64,000 bases of DNA from VAZQ01 sp963816745 (GCA_963816745.1 CAWFLQ010000005.1:62001-126000), one strand, 5' to 3'. Positions 19,950 to 30,275 are shown, counted from the stretch's first letter. Translations and numbers: made by a program. The notes: generated by a model not told the origin, from the sequence alone.

Positions 19950-20932
19950 TCCTGCACGTGCCGAACTCGGTTCAAGAGAATCCCCAGATTCCGCCAGAAG
20001 AGCGCCATCCCCCGAATAACCAGCCGACCCTCGTGGGGGGAGCGAGTTACCGTCGCATGAAGCCAACGAATTGGCATTTCTACCCCCAGTAGCAGAATAA
20101 CAAGCATGATTGCCGCCACCCGTCCATGGTATTTGGCGCAGTACTCTACCCTGCTGCTCGCATGATGGAACAGACGGCGGTCCTTCACCGCCGCCGTCGT
20201 CCCCTGCCCCTCGTGGAAAGCCTGCGCGCCCGCGTAATGGACGACGGACCACCCGGCGTGACGCGCTGCCACGCACAAGTCGACGTCCTCGTAGTAGAGG
20301 AAGAAACGCTCGTCGAAGCCTCCGAGCCGATCGAACAGTTCCCGCCGTATCAGGAGAAACGCCCCCATGACCTGGTCAACCGGCCGGGTGTCGCAGTGGT
20401 CCCACTCGGCAAGAAAATGCGGCGGCACCCATGCGGGACAAAGCCGGTCCAGAAACAGGGTCCGCAGCAGCAGCGTGGCGGCGTTCGGAGCGCGCGCGCA
20501 ACAGCGTTGAACGCGACCCTCGGCATCGAGCAACTGGATCCCTACGATGCCGACGCCGGAATGAACACGGTCGTTCAGGTAGCGCGCGGCGCTTGCCACC
20601 GTGTCATGCTTGACCCGCACGTCCGGATTGAGGAACAGCAAGAATGGGGCGGAGCCCCTCTTGGCTCCCTGGTTGCAAGCTGCGGCAAATCCGCGATTTT
20701 CTCGATTGAGCACGACGTCGAGCAAGGCTCGCTTTCCCGCCAGCCCTTCGGTTGAGCCATCGGTAGAAGCATTGTCGACGACGATGATCTTCAGTCGCTC
20801 CGCACCATCGCCTTGATCGAGCGCGGCTACGCAATCCCGCAACAGTGATCGCGAGTTCCAATTGACGACAACGGCGTCAACGCTCGGGCCAAGTGTTCGC
20901 TCCTTCGCGGAACTGTCGGAATCGCTCTCCAT
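19946..20932 (-). CDS. Family 2 glycosyltransferase, rhamnosyltransferase-like
   Basis: A 328-residue GT-A enzyme: DAVVVNWNSRSLLRDCV, then VDNASTDGSTEGL, ENRGFAAACNQG and FLLFLNPDVRV, which carries the metal-binding residues, and later GAFLLIRRELFDRLGGFDE with FFLYYEDVDLC. This combination is typical of bacterial GT2 enzymes annotated as rhamnosyltransferases (WbbL-like). Near the C-terminus two hydrophobic stretches (VAAIMLVILLLGVEMPI and GMALFWRNLGILL) suggest membrane attachment. It sits between rfbB and a GT-B gene in the dTDP-rhamnose operon, supporting rhamnose as donor sugar. Confidence 0.87.
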   Translation of the reverse strand: MESDSDSSAKERTLGPSVDAVVVNWNSRSLLRDCVAALDQGDGAERLKIIVVDNASTDGSTEGLAGKRALLDVVLNRENRGFAAACNQGAKRGSAPFLLFLNPDVRVKHDTVASAARYLNDRVHSGVGIVGIQLLDAEGRVQRCCARAPNAATLLLRTLFLDRLCPAWVPPHFLAEWDHCDTRPVDQVMGAFLLIRRELFDRLGGFDERFFLYYEDVDLCVAARHAGWSVVHYAGAQAFHEGQGTTAAVKDRRLFHHASSRVEYCAKYHGRVAAIMLVILLLGVEMPIRWLHATVTRSPHEGRLVIRGMALFWRNLGILLNRVRHVQE

Positions 20933-20942
20933 CGAGGGCCGA

Positions 20943-22004
20943 CTATCCTGCGAGCCCGAGCCGCCGCGTCGTCACTGCCCGGAGCGGCTGCCACCAGCTC
21001 TCGTTTGCAAGATACCATTCGACGGTCCGGCGCAACGCAGTGTCGAAATTCGACTCGGGGCGCCACGCGAGCTCTTCATGAATCTTGCGCGCGTCGATCG
21101 CGTAACGCGCATCATGCCCGGGCCGGTCGGCAACGAAGGTGATCAGCTCTCGTCGCGACGCCCCGCCAGGCAACGGATGCGTCGCCTCGTCGAGCAGGTC
21201 GCAGATCTTTCGCGCCGCATCGATGTTGCGAACCTCGTTGCCACCGCCGACATTGTAGCACTCGCCGACCCGCCCGCCGTGCAAGATCGCCAGTAGCGCC
21301 TGCGCGTGGTCCTCGACGAACAGCCAATCACGGATGTGATCGCCTTGCCCGTAAATGGGCATCGGCCTGCCTTCACGGCCATTGATGATCATCAATGGAA
21401 TGAACTTGTCCGGGAATTGGTAGGGCCCGAAATTGTTCGAGCAGTTGCTGATGATCGTCGGCAAGCCGTAGGTCCGGTGCCACGCGCGCACGAGATGGTC
21501 CGCGCCCGCTTTGCTGGCAGCGTAGGGCGAGCTTGGCCGGTAATTTGCGCTCTCGTCGAAGAAATCCGTTCCACCGAGCGAACCGTAGACTTCATCGGTA
21601 GACACGTGGTGGAAGCGAAACCGCGCCTTGTAAGCCGGCGCAAGCTTGCGCCAGTAGCGGCATGCGACTTGCAACAACGTAGCCGTTCCGAGCATGTTCG
21701 CCCGTACGAAGACAAGCGGATCATCGATGGAGCGATCGACGTGAGTTTCGGCGGCCAGGTGAAGCACCGCCGTCGGGCGATGAACTGCGAAGATTCGTTC
21801 AATATCGGCGGCAGAGCAGATATCGACCTGCTCAAAGCGATAGCGGGGATTGCGTTCCACCTCCGCGAGGTTGGCGAGATTGGCCGCGTAGGTGAGCGCG
21901 TCGACATTGACCACGGTCGCCGCGCTCTCGCGGATCAGATGCCGGACAACCGCGGATCCGATAAATCCGGCGCCTCCAGTCACCAATATGACGTCGTCGT
22001 CCAT
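20943..22004 (-). CDS. rfbB: dTDP-glucose 4,6-dehydratase
   Basis: RfbB (RmlB) forms dTDP-4-keto-6-deoxyglucose. The 353-residue product has VTGGAGFIGSAVVRHLI, LAAETHVDRSIDDP, HVSTDEVYGSLG with the Asp-Glu pair of the dehydratase, the SPYAASKAGADHL Tyr-x-x-x-Lys motif and NCSNNFGPYQFPDKFIPL. The ATG at 22004 gives the standard length; a longer frame upstream overlaps rfbC. It follows the rfbC stop by one base. Confidence 0.96.
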   Translation of the reverse strand: MDDDVILVTGGAGFIGSAVVRHLIRESAATVVNVDALTYAANLANLAEVERNPRYRFEQVDICSAADIERIFAVHRPTAVLHLAAETHVDRSIDDPLVFVRANMLGTATLLQVACRYWRKLAPAYKARFRFHHVSTDEVYGSLGGTDFFDESANYRPSSPYAASKAGADHLVRAWHRTYGLPTIISNCSNNFGPYQFPDKFIPLMIINGREGRPMPIYGQGDHIRDWLFVEDHAQALLAILHGGRVGECYNVGGGNEVRNIDAARKICDLLDEATHPLPGGASRRELITFVADRPGHDARYAIDARKIHEELAWRPESNFDTALRRTVEWYLANESWWQPLRAVTTRRLGLAG

Positions 22005-22005
22005 C

Positions 22006-22587
22006 TCAGTCCGGAAAGCTGTGGAAGGGGAAGAATTCGGGAAGCTCCGCAAGTCGCGGAAACATGCGGTCTCGTTCGGTCATGACGGCGAGATCCGGGG
22101 TAACCGGCCACACGATTCCGATCTCGGGATCATTCCACACAAGTCCTCGCTCGGAACTGGGATCATAGTAGGCGGTCACCTTGTAGATCACTTCGGTGTT
22201 CGGCTGAAGCGTGCAATAACCATGCGCAAAGCCCGCGGGCACGTAACACTGTTTCCAGTTCTCGTCACTCAGGATCACGGCCGCATAGCGCCCATAGGTC
22301 GGCGAGCCGCGACGAATGTCAACTGCCACGTCGAGAATGCTTCCCCGCGGGCAACGGATCAATTTCGCTTGGGCCGACTTGCCGACCTGGAAATGCAGGC
22401 CTCGGACCGTACCCGTGGCGCCGGAGAGAGCGTGGTTCTCCTGGACGAAGCGGAGACTTATTCCGGCGCCCGTCATCACGTCCTCACGCCACACCTCGGA
22501 GAAGAAACCACGAGCATCCTGTTGACGACGCGGCAGGATTATCCGCACCGCCGGTAGCCCGTCAGCAGAGACGATCTCCAGGGACAT
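22006..22587 (-). CDS. rfbC: dTDP-4-dehydrorhamnose 3,5-epimerase
   Basis: RfbC (RmlC) epimerises dTDP-4-keto-6-deoxyglucose at C3 and C5. The 193-residue cupin has ARGFFSEVWRED, QENHALSGATGTVRGLHFQ with the active-site histidine, VDIRRGSPTYG, and the late YYDPSSERGLVWNDPEIGI with the catalytic tyrosine region. The length and the operon position between rfbA and rfbB are normal. Confidence 0.96.
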   Translation of the reverse strand: MSLEIVSADGLPAVRIILPRRQQDARGFFSEVWREDVMTGAGISLRFVQENHALSGATGTVRGLHFQVGKSAQAKLIRCPRGSILDVAVDIRRGSPTYGRYAAVILSDENWKQCYVPAGFAHGYCTLQPNTEVIYKVTAYYDPSSERGLVWNDPEIGIVWPVTPDLAVMTERDRMFPRLAELPEFFPFHSFPD

Positions 22588-22596
22588 TGTGATCCG

Positions 22597-23469
22597 CTAC
22601 TCTCGAAGCTCAGCCAATTGGAGGAGATATTGACCGTACTCCGTATTCGAAATCGGCCTCGCCTGCGCTAGAACGCGGTCGATGTCGATATAGCCGAGGT
22701 TCAGCGCCACCTCTTCCAGACAGGCAATCTTGAGCCCCTGCCGCAGCTCGACAATTCGCACGAAGTTGGCGGCCTGAAGCAGAGCGTCGGGATTTCCGGT
22801 ATCGAGCCAAGCAATTCCTCGCCCGATTCGCTCGACTGTCAGCGTCCCGCGTTCGAGATAGGCCTTGTTGAGGTCGGTGATTTCCAATTCACCTCTCGCC
22901 GATGGGCGCAAGCGAGATGCAATGTCGGCCGCCTCGCCATCGTAAAAATAGAGACCGGTAACGGCATAGCTCGATTTCGGATTTACGGGTTTTTCCTCGA
23001 AACTCGTGGCACGGCCGCTGTCGTCGAAGCCGACCACCCCGTATCGTTGCGGATCCCTCACGCGGTAGGCAAAAATAGTGGCGCCTTCGGTGCGAGCCCT
23101 CGCCCGCGCGAGAAGCGGTGTGACGCCGCCGCCGTAGAAAAGGTTATCGCCCAGAATCAAACAAAACGGCTCCCCGACAAGGAAATCAGCGGCGATGATA
23201 ATGGCCTGCGCAATTCCTTCGGGGTGTGGCTGTGCCGCGTAGCTGAATTTTAGGCCCCATTGGCTTCCGTCTCCGAGCAGCGTTCGAAATTGCGGCAAGT
23301 CATTCGGTGCCGAGATCACGAGAACATCTCGGATCCCCGCTAGCATGAGAACCGACAGAGGATAATAGATCATCGGCTTGTCGTAGACGGGGAGGAGCTG
23401 CTTGGAGATGACCTTGGTGACCGGGTGCAGACGAGTTGCCCTACCGCCCGCGAGCACAATTCCACGCAT
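22597..23469 (-). CDS. rfbA: Glucose-1-phosphate thymidylyltransferase
   Basis: RfbA (RmlA) makes dTDP-glucose from glucose 1-phosphate and dTTP, the first committed step to dTDP-L-rhamnose. The 290-residue protein starts MRGIVLAGGRATRLHPVTKV, has SKQLLPVYDKPMIYYPLS, LILGDNLFYGGG and the regulatory-fold region GRGIAWLDTGNPDALLQA, all at the usual places. It is the first gene of the minus-strand operon rfbA-rfbC-rfbB-GT-GT-rfbD and faces a divergent glycosyltransferase-like gene across about 440 bases. Confidence 0.97.
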   Translation of the reverse strand: MRGIVLAGGRATRLHPVTKVISKQLLPVYDKPMIYYPLSVLMLAGIRDVLVISAPNDLPQFRTLLGDGSQWGLKFSYAAQPHPEGIAQAIIIAADFLVGEPFCLILGDNLFYGGGVTPLLARARARTEGATIFAYRVRDPQRYGVVGFDDSGRATSFEEKPVNPKSSYAVTGLYFYDGEAADIASRLRPSARGELEITDLNKAYLERGTLTVERIGRGIAWLDTGNPDALLQAANFVRIVELRQGLKIACLEEVALNLGYIDIDRVLAQARPISNTEYGQYLLQLAELRE

Positions 23470-23910
23470 GCACCGCCCTTTTGTCTGTCCAACTCCAGCC
23501 TGCTCTGGGCTGGCTGGCCATCGCTTGGACGGCGCAGCAACGACACGCTGTCCCCGCTGTCGTCAACTACGCCCCGTCTCACATTGGCAAGCGTGCACAC
23601 AGAATACTAGCGTGCCGCCAAGAACAACAACAGAAAACTGTGAAATCAGGACATCGTCTGCGAACCGCGCAAGCCCGCTCGCGATCGCTTGCGCTCGCTC
23701 CAACGCATCTTGAGCTGTTCGTTCATTCGCTGCTCGCCGGCGTGGGTATGGGCCTAAAAAAGGCTTTTTGAGCAGAGACAGATCGGCGCCCTCAGCTTTC
23801 GAACGCATGTATGACATGATTAGATTGCACTTGATGGCCGCCCCATGATTTGCCGAGTAGGTTCCTTTCTTCGAAGCCGTATGGAACGGCAAAGTCTCGA
23901 TTGAACCCCA
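23470..23910. other. Divergent intergenic region upstream of rfbA
   Basis: 441 bases with clearly more A+T than the neighbouring genes, between divergent operons, so the rfbA promoter should lie here. The only structure noted is AAAAAGGCTTTTT around 23757-23769, a short A/T-flanked near-palindrome. I see no convincing coding frame on either strand. Confidence 0.4.
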
Positions 23911-25405
23911 ATGTCTATCATGTCCGAACCGTTGTTTTCGGTCGTCATCCCCCTGGAATACCACCGCGGCCAATGGGAGCAATGCTGGCTCGGATGGCAG
24001 GCGCAAACGCTGCCGAAATCCCAATATGAGTTGATCCTGGTCGTGCCGCCGGACTTCCCCGAGCAGGAGAAGTTGTCGGCGCGGCTCGGGCCGCGGGATC
24101 GCCTGGAATATGCAAGCGAACGCCACGATATCGGCCTCAGCGCCGCCGGGGCCGCGCGTGCACAAGGCCGGTTCTTGTTCTTTACCGAATCGCATTGCTG
24201 GCCGGAGACGGACGTCTTGGAGAAATGTCTGCACGCGTTCACGACGCATCCCGAATGGGTCGCGCTTTCATGCCGATCGATGCGCGTCACACACAATCGG
24301 CTCTCGATTGCCGAGGCCGACATGTATGAGACCGACATCGAATACGGCATGACAGAGTCATCCGTGGCGCAAAGTCCTCGACCAATGTTTCGTCACGCGC
24401 CGTGATATTTTCAACGAATGCGGCGGAATGAAATCCGAGTTTGGGCACTTTGCAGAATGGGTTCTTGCCGCGAATTACCACGAGCGGGGGCACGCGATCG
24501 AGTATCTGCCCGAGGCAGTGATGCACCACTACTATGTCGGCGATCTTGCCGAGTTGCGCGCGTTCACCCGCGATTTCACGACCGGAGAAATGCGCTACTT
24601 CGCGAGCGAAGCGAACGACTCCGGCAAGTGTCTGCTCGACGTGCCGCCGCAATGGGTTTGCCAAGGCAGTTGGGACCGTCGCCTGGCGCGATGCCTCTTG
24701 CGGATCGCAGCGCGCAACGTTTTGGCGCCGCCCACGGGGCGGTTGCGGGGGCCTCGCATGTTGGCCCGGACGCTCATGCGTTGGTTGGTGCCCGCCGTCG
24801 TCCACGAGGGCGCCGCACGATTCGGCGCCGCGGCGAAAGTTTGCTGGACGTTTTCGATGGCGAAGCTCTCCGGCCTGATCGCTCCGGAGGCGCGGCTCAG
24901 CGCAGCATTCAGGAACTACGTCGCGGCGCTGATCGACCATCAACGATTGGAATGCATCAAGTCGGCACGCTGCGCCCGGACAATGACGGATGACCATCCG
25001 CAATGTGAGCGCGCCGCGCGGTTGGACGTCTTTGCACCGGGGAACGCCGGTTTCTACCCGATCGAAATATGCCAGGGAACCAGATTCCGGTGGTCCGAAA
25101 CGGCCGCGATCATGTCATCTTGGATGCCGGCGGGGCAGCATCGTATTCGCATTGAATGCCTCCCGGTCCGTTCCTTGACGCATGGAGCGGACTTGCGGTT
25201 CTACCTTGACGAACAGCTACTTCCCGCTCGAGATGTAACGATCGGGCCTGGCACCGTCGAGATCAGGCTCGACGCGGCCCAATCCGGCCACTCCACGCTG
25301 GCGTGGACCTGCCTCCCCTTCCCCGCCACAGGCGACCGGCGATGGTTGGGCCTGCCGATCACGCGGATCGTATGCAACCCCTGCGATTCCTCTCCCGCAA
25401 CATAG
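23911..25405 (+). CDS. Family 2 glycosyltransferase-like protein with long C-terminal extension, one apparent +1 indel
   Basis: The N-terminus has GT-A features: LFSVVIPLEYHRGQWEQC, LPKSQYELILVVPPDFPEQE, RFLFFTESHCWPETD. One extra T near 24359 breaks the frame. Corrected, it continues HPWRKVLDQCFVTRRDIFNE and CGGMKSEFGHFAEWVLAANY, the usual second half of GT2 domains, then about 250 residues of sequence I do not recognise, ending CNPCDSSPAT. The corrected length is about 498 residues. A second ATG at 23920 is possible. It is the last gene of the polysaccharide locus before the housekeeping region. Confidence 0.72.
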
Positions 25406-25450
25406 CGGACGAGGCTAAGATGGCCGGTCCCCGAATGACGGAGGCGGCGC

Positions 25451-26524
25451 ATGACGAAGGATCGCAAGGCAACGTTCCTTCGCAATCAGTGGTACACGGC
25501 CGCGACTTCCGCCGAGCTCGGCGCGACCCCGTTGGCGCGCACGATCTGCAACGAGCCACTGGTGATCTTTCGCGGCCAGGATGGCGACGTCGCCGCGCTC
25601 ACCGACCGCTGCCCGCACCGCAAGGCGCCGCTCTCCTCCGGCGAGGTCGTCGGCAACGACATCCAGTGCGGTTACCACGGCATCCGCTTCGCCGCCGACG
25701 GCGCCTGCACCCATGTGCCGGGCAACGCGCTGGTCGGGCGCAGCTTTCGCGCCCGCAGCTTCCCGGTCCGCGAGGTCCACGGGCTCGTATTCGTCTGGCT
25801 GGGCGAAGCGCTCGCGGACCCGGCGCTGATTCCCGACTTCGGCGAGAACGTGAAGCCGGGCTGGACCGGCGTGCACGGAATACTGCACGTCAAGGGCAAC
25901 TACCAGCTGCTGATCGACAATATCCTCGATCTCACCCATGTCGTCTTCGTGCACAAGACGACGCTCGCCGGCGGCGGCGTGGCGGAGACGCCACTGGAAG
26001 TGACGATCGACGGCGACGTGGTGCGGGCGCAGCGCCTGATGCGCAATGTCGATACCGCGCCGATCTATCGGGCAGCACTGAATCTGCATGGCAAGATCGA
26101 CCGCTGGCAGTTCCTGGAGTTCCGCCCTCCGATCTACGCGCGGATCACGCTCGGCGCGCGCGAGGCGGGCACTGACGTGCCGTTCGGCACGCCGACGCAT
26201 ATCGTGCTCAACAGCTTCACGCCGGAGACCGAGCGCACCACGCACTATTTCTGGTCCACCGTGCGCTCCTGGGGGCTCGATGACGACAACGTGTCGAAGA
26301 TCTACAAGGATATGACCGATCTCGCCTTCGCCGAGGACAAGCGCATCGTCGAGGGTCAACAGTCGCTGATCGACAGCGACCCGTCCGACGCTCCGCTCGT
26401 GAGCCTTGCATTCGACCGCGCCGGCGTAGGCGCCCGGCGCGTCATCACGCGCAAGCTCGAGGAGGAGGCGCAGGCGCGAGCACGCGTGGCCTCCACTCAG
26501 GCGCAGGCCCGCTCGGGGACGTGA
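25451..26524 (+). CDS. Rieske-type aromatic ring-hydroxylating oxygenase, alpha subunit (VanA-like)
   Basis: An intact 357-residue oxygenase. The Rieske [2Fe-2S] ligands are in DRCPHRKAPLSSG and QCGYHGIRF (C-x-H and C-x-x-H). The mononuclear iron site begins with NILDLTHVVFVHKTT, the typical D-x-x-H-x-x-x-x-H arrangement. Length and motif spacing match single-component vanillate O-demethylase and related alpha subunits, which need a separate reductase not present here. The GC content is higher than in the preceding locus. Substrate unknown. It is convergent with ppx. Confidence 0.9.
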   Translation: MTKDRKATFLRNQWYTAATSAELGATPLARTICNEPLVIFRGQDGDVAALTDRCPHRKAPLSSGEVVGNDIQCGYHGIRFAADGACTHVPGNALVGRSFRARSFPVREVHGLVFVWLGEALADPALIPDFGENVKPGWTGVHGILHVKGNYQLLIDNILDLTHVVFVHKTTLAGGGVAETPLEVTIDGDVVRAQRLMRNVDTAPIYRAALNLHGKIDRWQFLEFRPPIYARITLGAREAGTDVPFGTPTHIVLNSFTPETERTTHYFWSTVRSWGLDDDNVSKIYKDMTDLAFAEDKRIVEGQQSLIDSDPSDAPLVSLAFDRAGVGARRVITRKLEEEAQARARVASTQAQARSGT

Positions 26525-26536
26525 TCCGGCGTCCGC

Positions 26537-28042
26537 TTACCCTGTCTCCATCACCGGCTCGCGGCCGACGAGCCGCGCGAGCTGGCGCAGCCGTACGAAT
26601 ACGCGCTCGCCCGCCAGCGCCTTGAACCCGTTCTCGAAACGCAACACCAGCCGGCCGCGCTCGACCACCATCGGCGTCTTCGGCAAGACCCCGGTGGTCG
26701 AGGCCGAGACGATGTAGGCGACGCGCAGCGCGGCGCCGAGCACGCGCGCGCGGTCGAGCACGCGGGTCGAGGCGAGCTCGCGCAGCCGCGGCGAGAGCTC
26801 CTCGTCCACCAGGCCGACGTGGCGGAAGAATACCGCCAGCGCGATATAGGTGCGGCCGGGATGATCGATGGCGACGAAGGCGCCGTTGGCGATGATGTTG
26901 AGCGACTGCTCGCCGCGATAGTCCGGATGCGCGCGCCAGCCGATATCGGCCAGCAGGCATGCGGCATGGCGCAGCCGCCGCTCCTCGGTCGTCTCGTCGA
27001 GACCGGACGACGCCATGAAGCGGTCGGTCCAGGCCGTCAACTCCTGGCCGTGTGCGGGCGAGCGCGAGCGCAGCACGTTGAGCTCGTTCGCGGCCGCGAT
27101 CAGCGGGTCCTTGGCCCGCTCTTCGGCGTCGAGCAGCGAATAGAGCAGGCCCTCGCGCACGCCGAGCGCGGAAATGACGACGTCCTTCGGCCGCGCGATC
27201 CGCACCAGGTTTTCCAGCACCAGTGCGGCATAGGCGAGCAGCGGTCGGCGGGCATCGGTGACCACCTCGATCTGCGACAGCATTTCGGGATCGATACGGT
27301 GCACCAGGCTGGAGAAATCGAACGCCTCTTTCGCCGGCAGCACATAGCCGTGCATGACGTGGAGCGGATAGCCGGTCTGCCACATGTGTAGCCGCGCAAG
27401 CGCGCGCCAGGTGCCGCCGATAGCGTAGAAGGTGCGGCCTTTGCCGCCTTCGAGCAGGCGGGCGTCGTCGAGCGCGCTGCGGACGATCTTTTCCGCCTTC
27501 TTGATCGACTTCGACGAAATGTCCTGCAACGCGAGGCCGCCGAGCGGCAGCGTCAGGCCGGGCCTGACCCGGTGCCCGTGGACCTCGGTCAGCTCGAGCG
27601 ATCCACCGCCGAGGTCGCCGACGAGGCCGTCGGGCTTGTGGAAACCGGATACCACCCCGAGCGCGGACAATTCCGCCTCGCGCTTGCCGGAGAGGATATC
27701 GATCTTGCAGCCGCAGATGCTCTCGGCCTCGGCGACGAAGGCCTTGCCGTTCTTGGCGTCGCGGCACGCCGCCGTGGCGATGGCACGAAGCTGCGCGACC
27801 TCCATGCGGTCGCACAAGGCACGAAAACGCCGCAGCGCGGCCAGCGCCTTGTCGACCGCATCGGCCGCGAGCATGCCCGTGGTCTGCACCTCGCGTCCGA
27901 GCCCCGCCAGGACCTTCTCGTTGAAGATCGGGGTCGGGCTGCGGGTGAGGCCTTCATAGACCACGAGCCGCACCGAGTTCGAGCCGATGTCGATGACGGC
28001 GATCGGCGGCCCGTAGTCGAGACGACCTTGCGCGATGTCCAT
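26537..28042 (-). CDS. ppx: Exopolyphosphatase (Ppx/GppA family)
   Basis: A 501-residue Ppx/GppA phosphatase of the sugar-kinase/Hsp70 ATPase fold: IAVIDIGSNSVRLVVYEG at the N-terminus, IATAACRDAKNGK, then LVGDLGGGSLELTEV for phosphate binding, YAIGGTWRALARLH and the HD-like AACLLADIGWRAHPDYRG in the C-terminal part. It releases phosphate from polyphosphate or hydrolyses pppGpp. The ATG at 28042 is preferred over an upstream frame extension of 26 codons rich in arginine. It lies 16 bases downstream of ppk, so synthesis and breakdown of polyphosphate are encoded together. Confidence 0.93.
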   Translation of the reverse strand: MDIAQGRLDYGPPIAVIDIGSNSVRLVVYEGLTRSPTPIFNEKVLAGLGREVQTTGMLAADAVDKALAALRRFRALCDRMEVAQLRAIATAACRDAKNGKAFVAEAESICGCKIDILSGKREAELSALGVVSGFHKPDGLVGDLGGGSLELTEVHGHRVRPGLTLPLGGLALQDISSKSIKKAEKIVRSALDDARLLEGGKGRTFYAIGGTWRALARLHMWQTGYPLHVMHGYVLPAKEAFDFSSLVHRIDPEMLSQIEVVTDARRPLLAYAALVLENLVRIARPKDVVISALGVREGLLYSLLDAEERAKDPLIAAANELNVLRSRSPAHGQELTAWTDRFMASSGLDETTEERRLRHAACLLADIGWRAHPDYRGEQSLNIIANGAFVAIDHPGRTYIALAVFFRHVGLVDEELSPRLRELASTRVLDRARVLGAALRVAYIVSASTTGVLPKTPMVVERGRLVLRFENGFKALAGERVFVRLRQLARLVGREPVMETG

Positions 28043-28058
28043 GGGCAAACGTCGCCGC

Positions 28059-30275
28059 TTACGGGCGGTCGAGACGGCGTATAAGGCTACGCGGGGACGA
28101 TTCCTTGAGCGATTTGCCACGGCCCGACAGGCTCGGATTGGTCATGAAGTATTTGTGGGCGTTGAAGGGTTCTTCGCCCTCGGCCGCTTTTAAGCGATTC
28201 GAGGTCCCGTCGGGCAACAATTTCCAGCTCTGTTCATTGTCCTTGAAATTCGCCACCATGATCTGATCGAGCACTTGCTCGTGCACGGTCGGATTGAGGA
28301 TGGGGCACAAGACCTCGACGCGGCGGTCGAGATTGCGCGGCATCATGTCGGCGGACGAGATATAGACCGCGGCCTTGGGATGCGGCAGCCCGTGGCCGGC
28401 GCCGAAGCAATAGATGCGGCTGTGCTCCAGGAAGCGGCCGACGATCGATTTCACGCGGATGTTCTCGGAGAGCCCCGGCAGGCCCGGACGCAGGCAACAG
28501 ATGCCGCGCACCACGAGATCGACCGCAACGCCGGCGCGCGAGGCGTCGGTAGAGCATGTCGATGATCTCGGGATCGACCACCGAGTTGTCCTTCATCCAG
28601 ATCGCCGCCGGCCGGCCGGCCTCGGCATGCGCGATCTCCTGCTCGATATGCTCGCAGATGCGGGCCCGCAGCGTGAGCGGCGACACCGCCATGCGTTCGA
28701 GCTCGGCCGGCTCGGCATAGCCGGTGATGTAATTGAAGATGCGCGCGACATCGCGGGCGATGAGCCGGATCGGAGGTGAAGAAGGAGAGATCGGTATAGA
28801 TGCGGGCCGTGACCGAATGATAGTTGCCGGTCCCGACGTGGACATAGGAGGCGAGCGCCCCGCCTTCCCGGCGCACCACCATCGACAGCTTGGCGTGCGT
28901 CTTGAGCTCGATGAAGCCGTACACGACCTGCGCGCCGGCGCGCTCGAGCGCGCGCGACCAGCGGATGTTGGCCTCCTCGTCGAAGCGGGCCTTGAGCTCG
29001 ATCAGGGCGGTGACCGACTTGCCGGCTTCCGCCGCCTCGATCAGCGCCCGCACGATCGGCAACTCGGCGGAGGTGCGGTAGAGCGTCTGCTTGATGGCGA
29101 CGACGTCGGGATCGCGGGCGGCCTGGTTGAGAAACTGCACCACCACGTCGAAGGATTCATAAGGATGGTGGATCACCACGTCCTTCTGGCGGATGGCCGC
29201 GAACAAGTCGCCGGCGTGGTCGCGAAAGCGCTCCGGGATAGCGCGGATTGTAGGGCACGAATTCGAGGTCCGGCCGGTCGAGGCTCATGAGCTGCGACAG
29301 CTCGTTGAGCGCCAGCACGCCGTCGACCAGGAAGACCTCGTCGTCGCCGCACGCCATGGCGCGCTGCACGAATCTGCGCAGCTCCGCAGGCATGGCCGCC
29401 TCGAGCTCGAGCCTTATGACCGTTCCGCGCCGGCGCCGCTTGAGCACCGTCTCGAACTCGCGCACCAGGTCTTCGGCCTCTTCCTCGATCTCGATCTCGG
29501 AATCGCGGATGACGCGAAAGGCGCCCTGCCCCTTGACCGTATAACCGGGGAACAGCCGGCCGATGAACAGACCCGTCGCCTGCTCGAGCGTGACCACCCG
29601 CGCGGCCGGCGCGCCCTCCGGACTCGGCAACCGGATGAAACGCTCGATCTTGTTGGGAATGCGGATCAGCGCATTCATCGCCTTGCCGTCGCTCGTGCGC
29701 GCGAGCTGCAGCGCGATGGTGAAGCCGAGATTGGGAATGAACGGGAACGGATGCGCCGGATCGATGGCGAGCGGCGTGAGCAAGGGAAAAATCTGCCGCA
29801 GGAAATGATCCTCGAGCCAGGTCTTTTCCTTTTTCGTCACGTCCGGCCCGTCGACCAGCACGACGCCCGCGGCGACCAGCATCTGCCGCAACTCGTTCCA
29901 GCGCTTCTGCTGATCGCTGGCCAATATCGTGACGGCGTCCGAGATGCGCGCGAGCTGCTCGGCCGGCGTGAGCCCGTCCGGCGACTTGACCGTGATGCCG
30001 GCGCGCTGCTGGCCCTTGAGGCCGGCAACGCGCACCATGAAGAACTCGTCGAGATTGTTGGCCGAGATCGACAGGAAGCGGACGCGCTCGAGCAGCGGCT
30101 GAGCGTCATTTGCCGCCTCCTCGAGCACTCGGCGATTGAAGTGCAGCCACGACAATTCGCGATTGATGAACCGCTCGGGGCTTGCTGCGAGGTCGAACGC
30201 CGCCGGAGCGGCCGCAACGGGCGCCGATTCCGAGATTTCCTCTTTAATAACAGTCGCTTGGCTGCGGTCAGCCAT
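28059..30275 (-). CDS. ppk: Polyphosphate kinase 1, three apparent +1 indels
   Basis: Ppk reversibly polymerises the gamma-phosphate of ATP into polyphosphate at the inner membrane. N-terminal FINRELSWLHFNRRVLEEA and FLSISANNLDEFFMVRVAGL are diagnostic, as are HHPYESFDVVVQFL, YVHVGTGNYH and the C-terminal IYISSADMMPRNLDRRVE-type segment (seen as VYISSADMMPRNLDRR). The frame slips near 29245, 28780 and 28548, each by one extra base. Removing them gives 737 residues, the family length. ppx follows immediately downstream. Confidence 0.93.

Noticed and set aside
19950..20276. N-terminal extension of the GT-B glycosyltransferase gene at 18870
   Set aside because: The open frame before MSHSILLL overlaps the preceding glycosyltransferase on the same strand and encodes Arg/Gly-rich nonsense. 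The internal ATG overlaps the upstream stop.
26445..27815. 456-codon Arg/Ala-rich frame on the same strand as ppx
   Set aside because: It is an alternative frame of ppx with runs of Arg, Ala and Gly typical of GC-rich shadows, whereas ppx has all family motifs.
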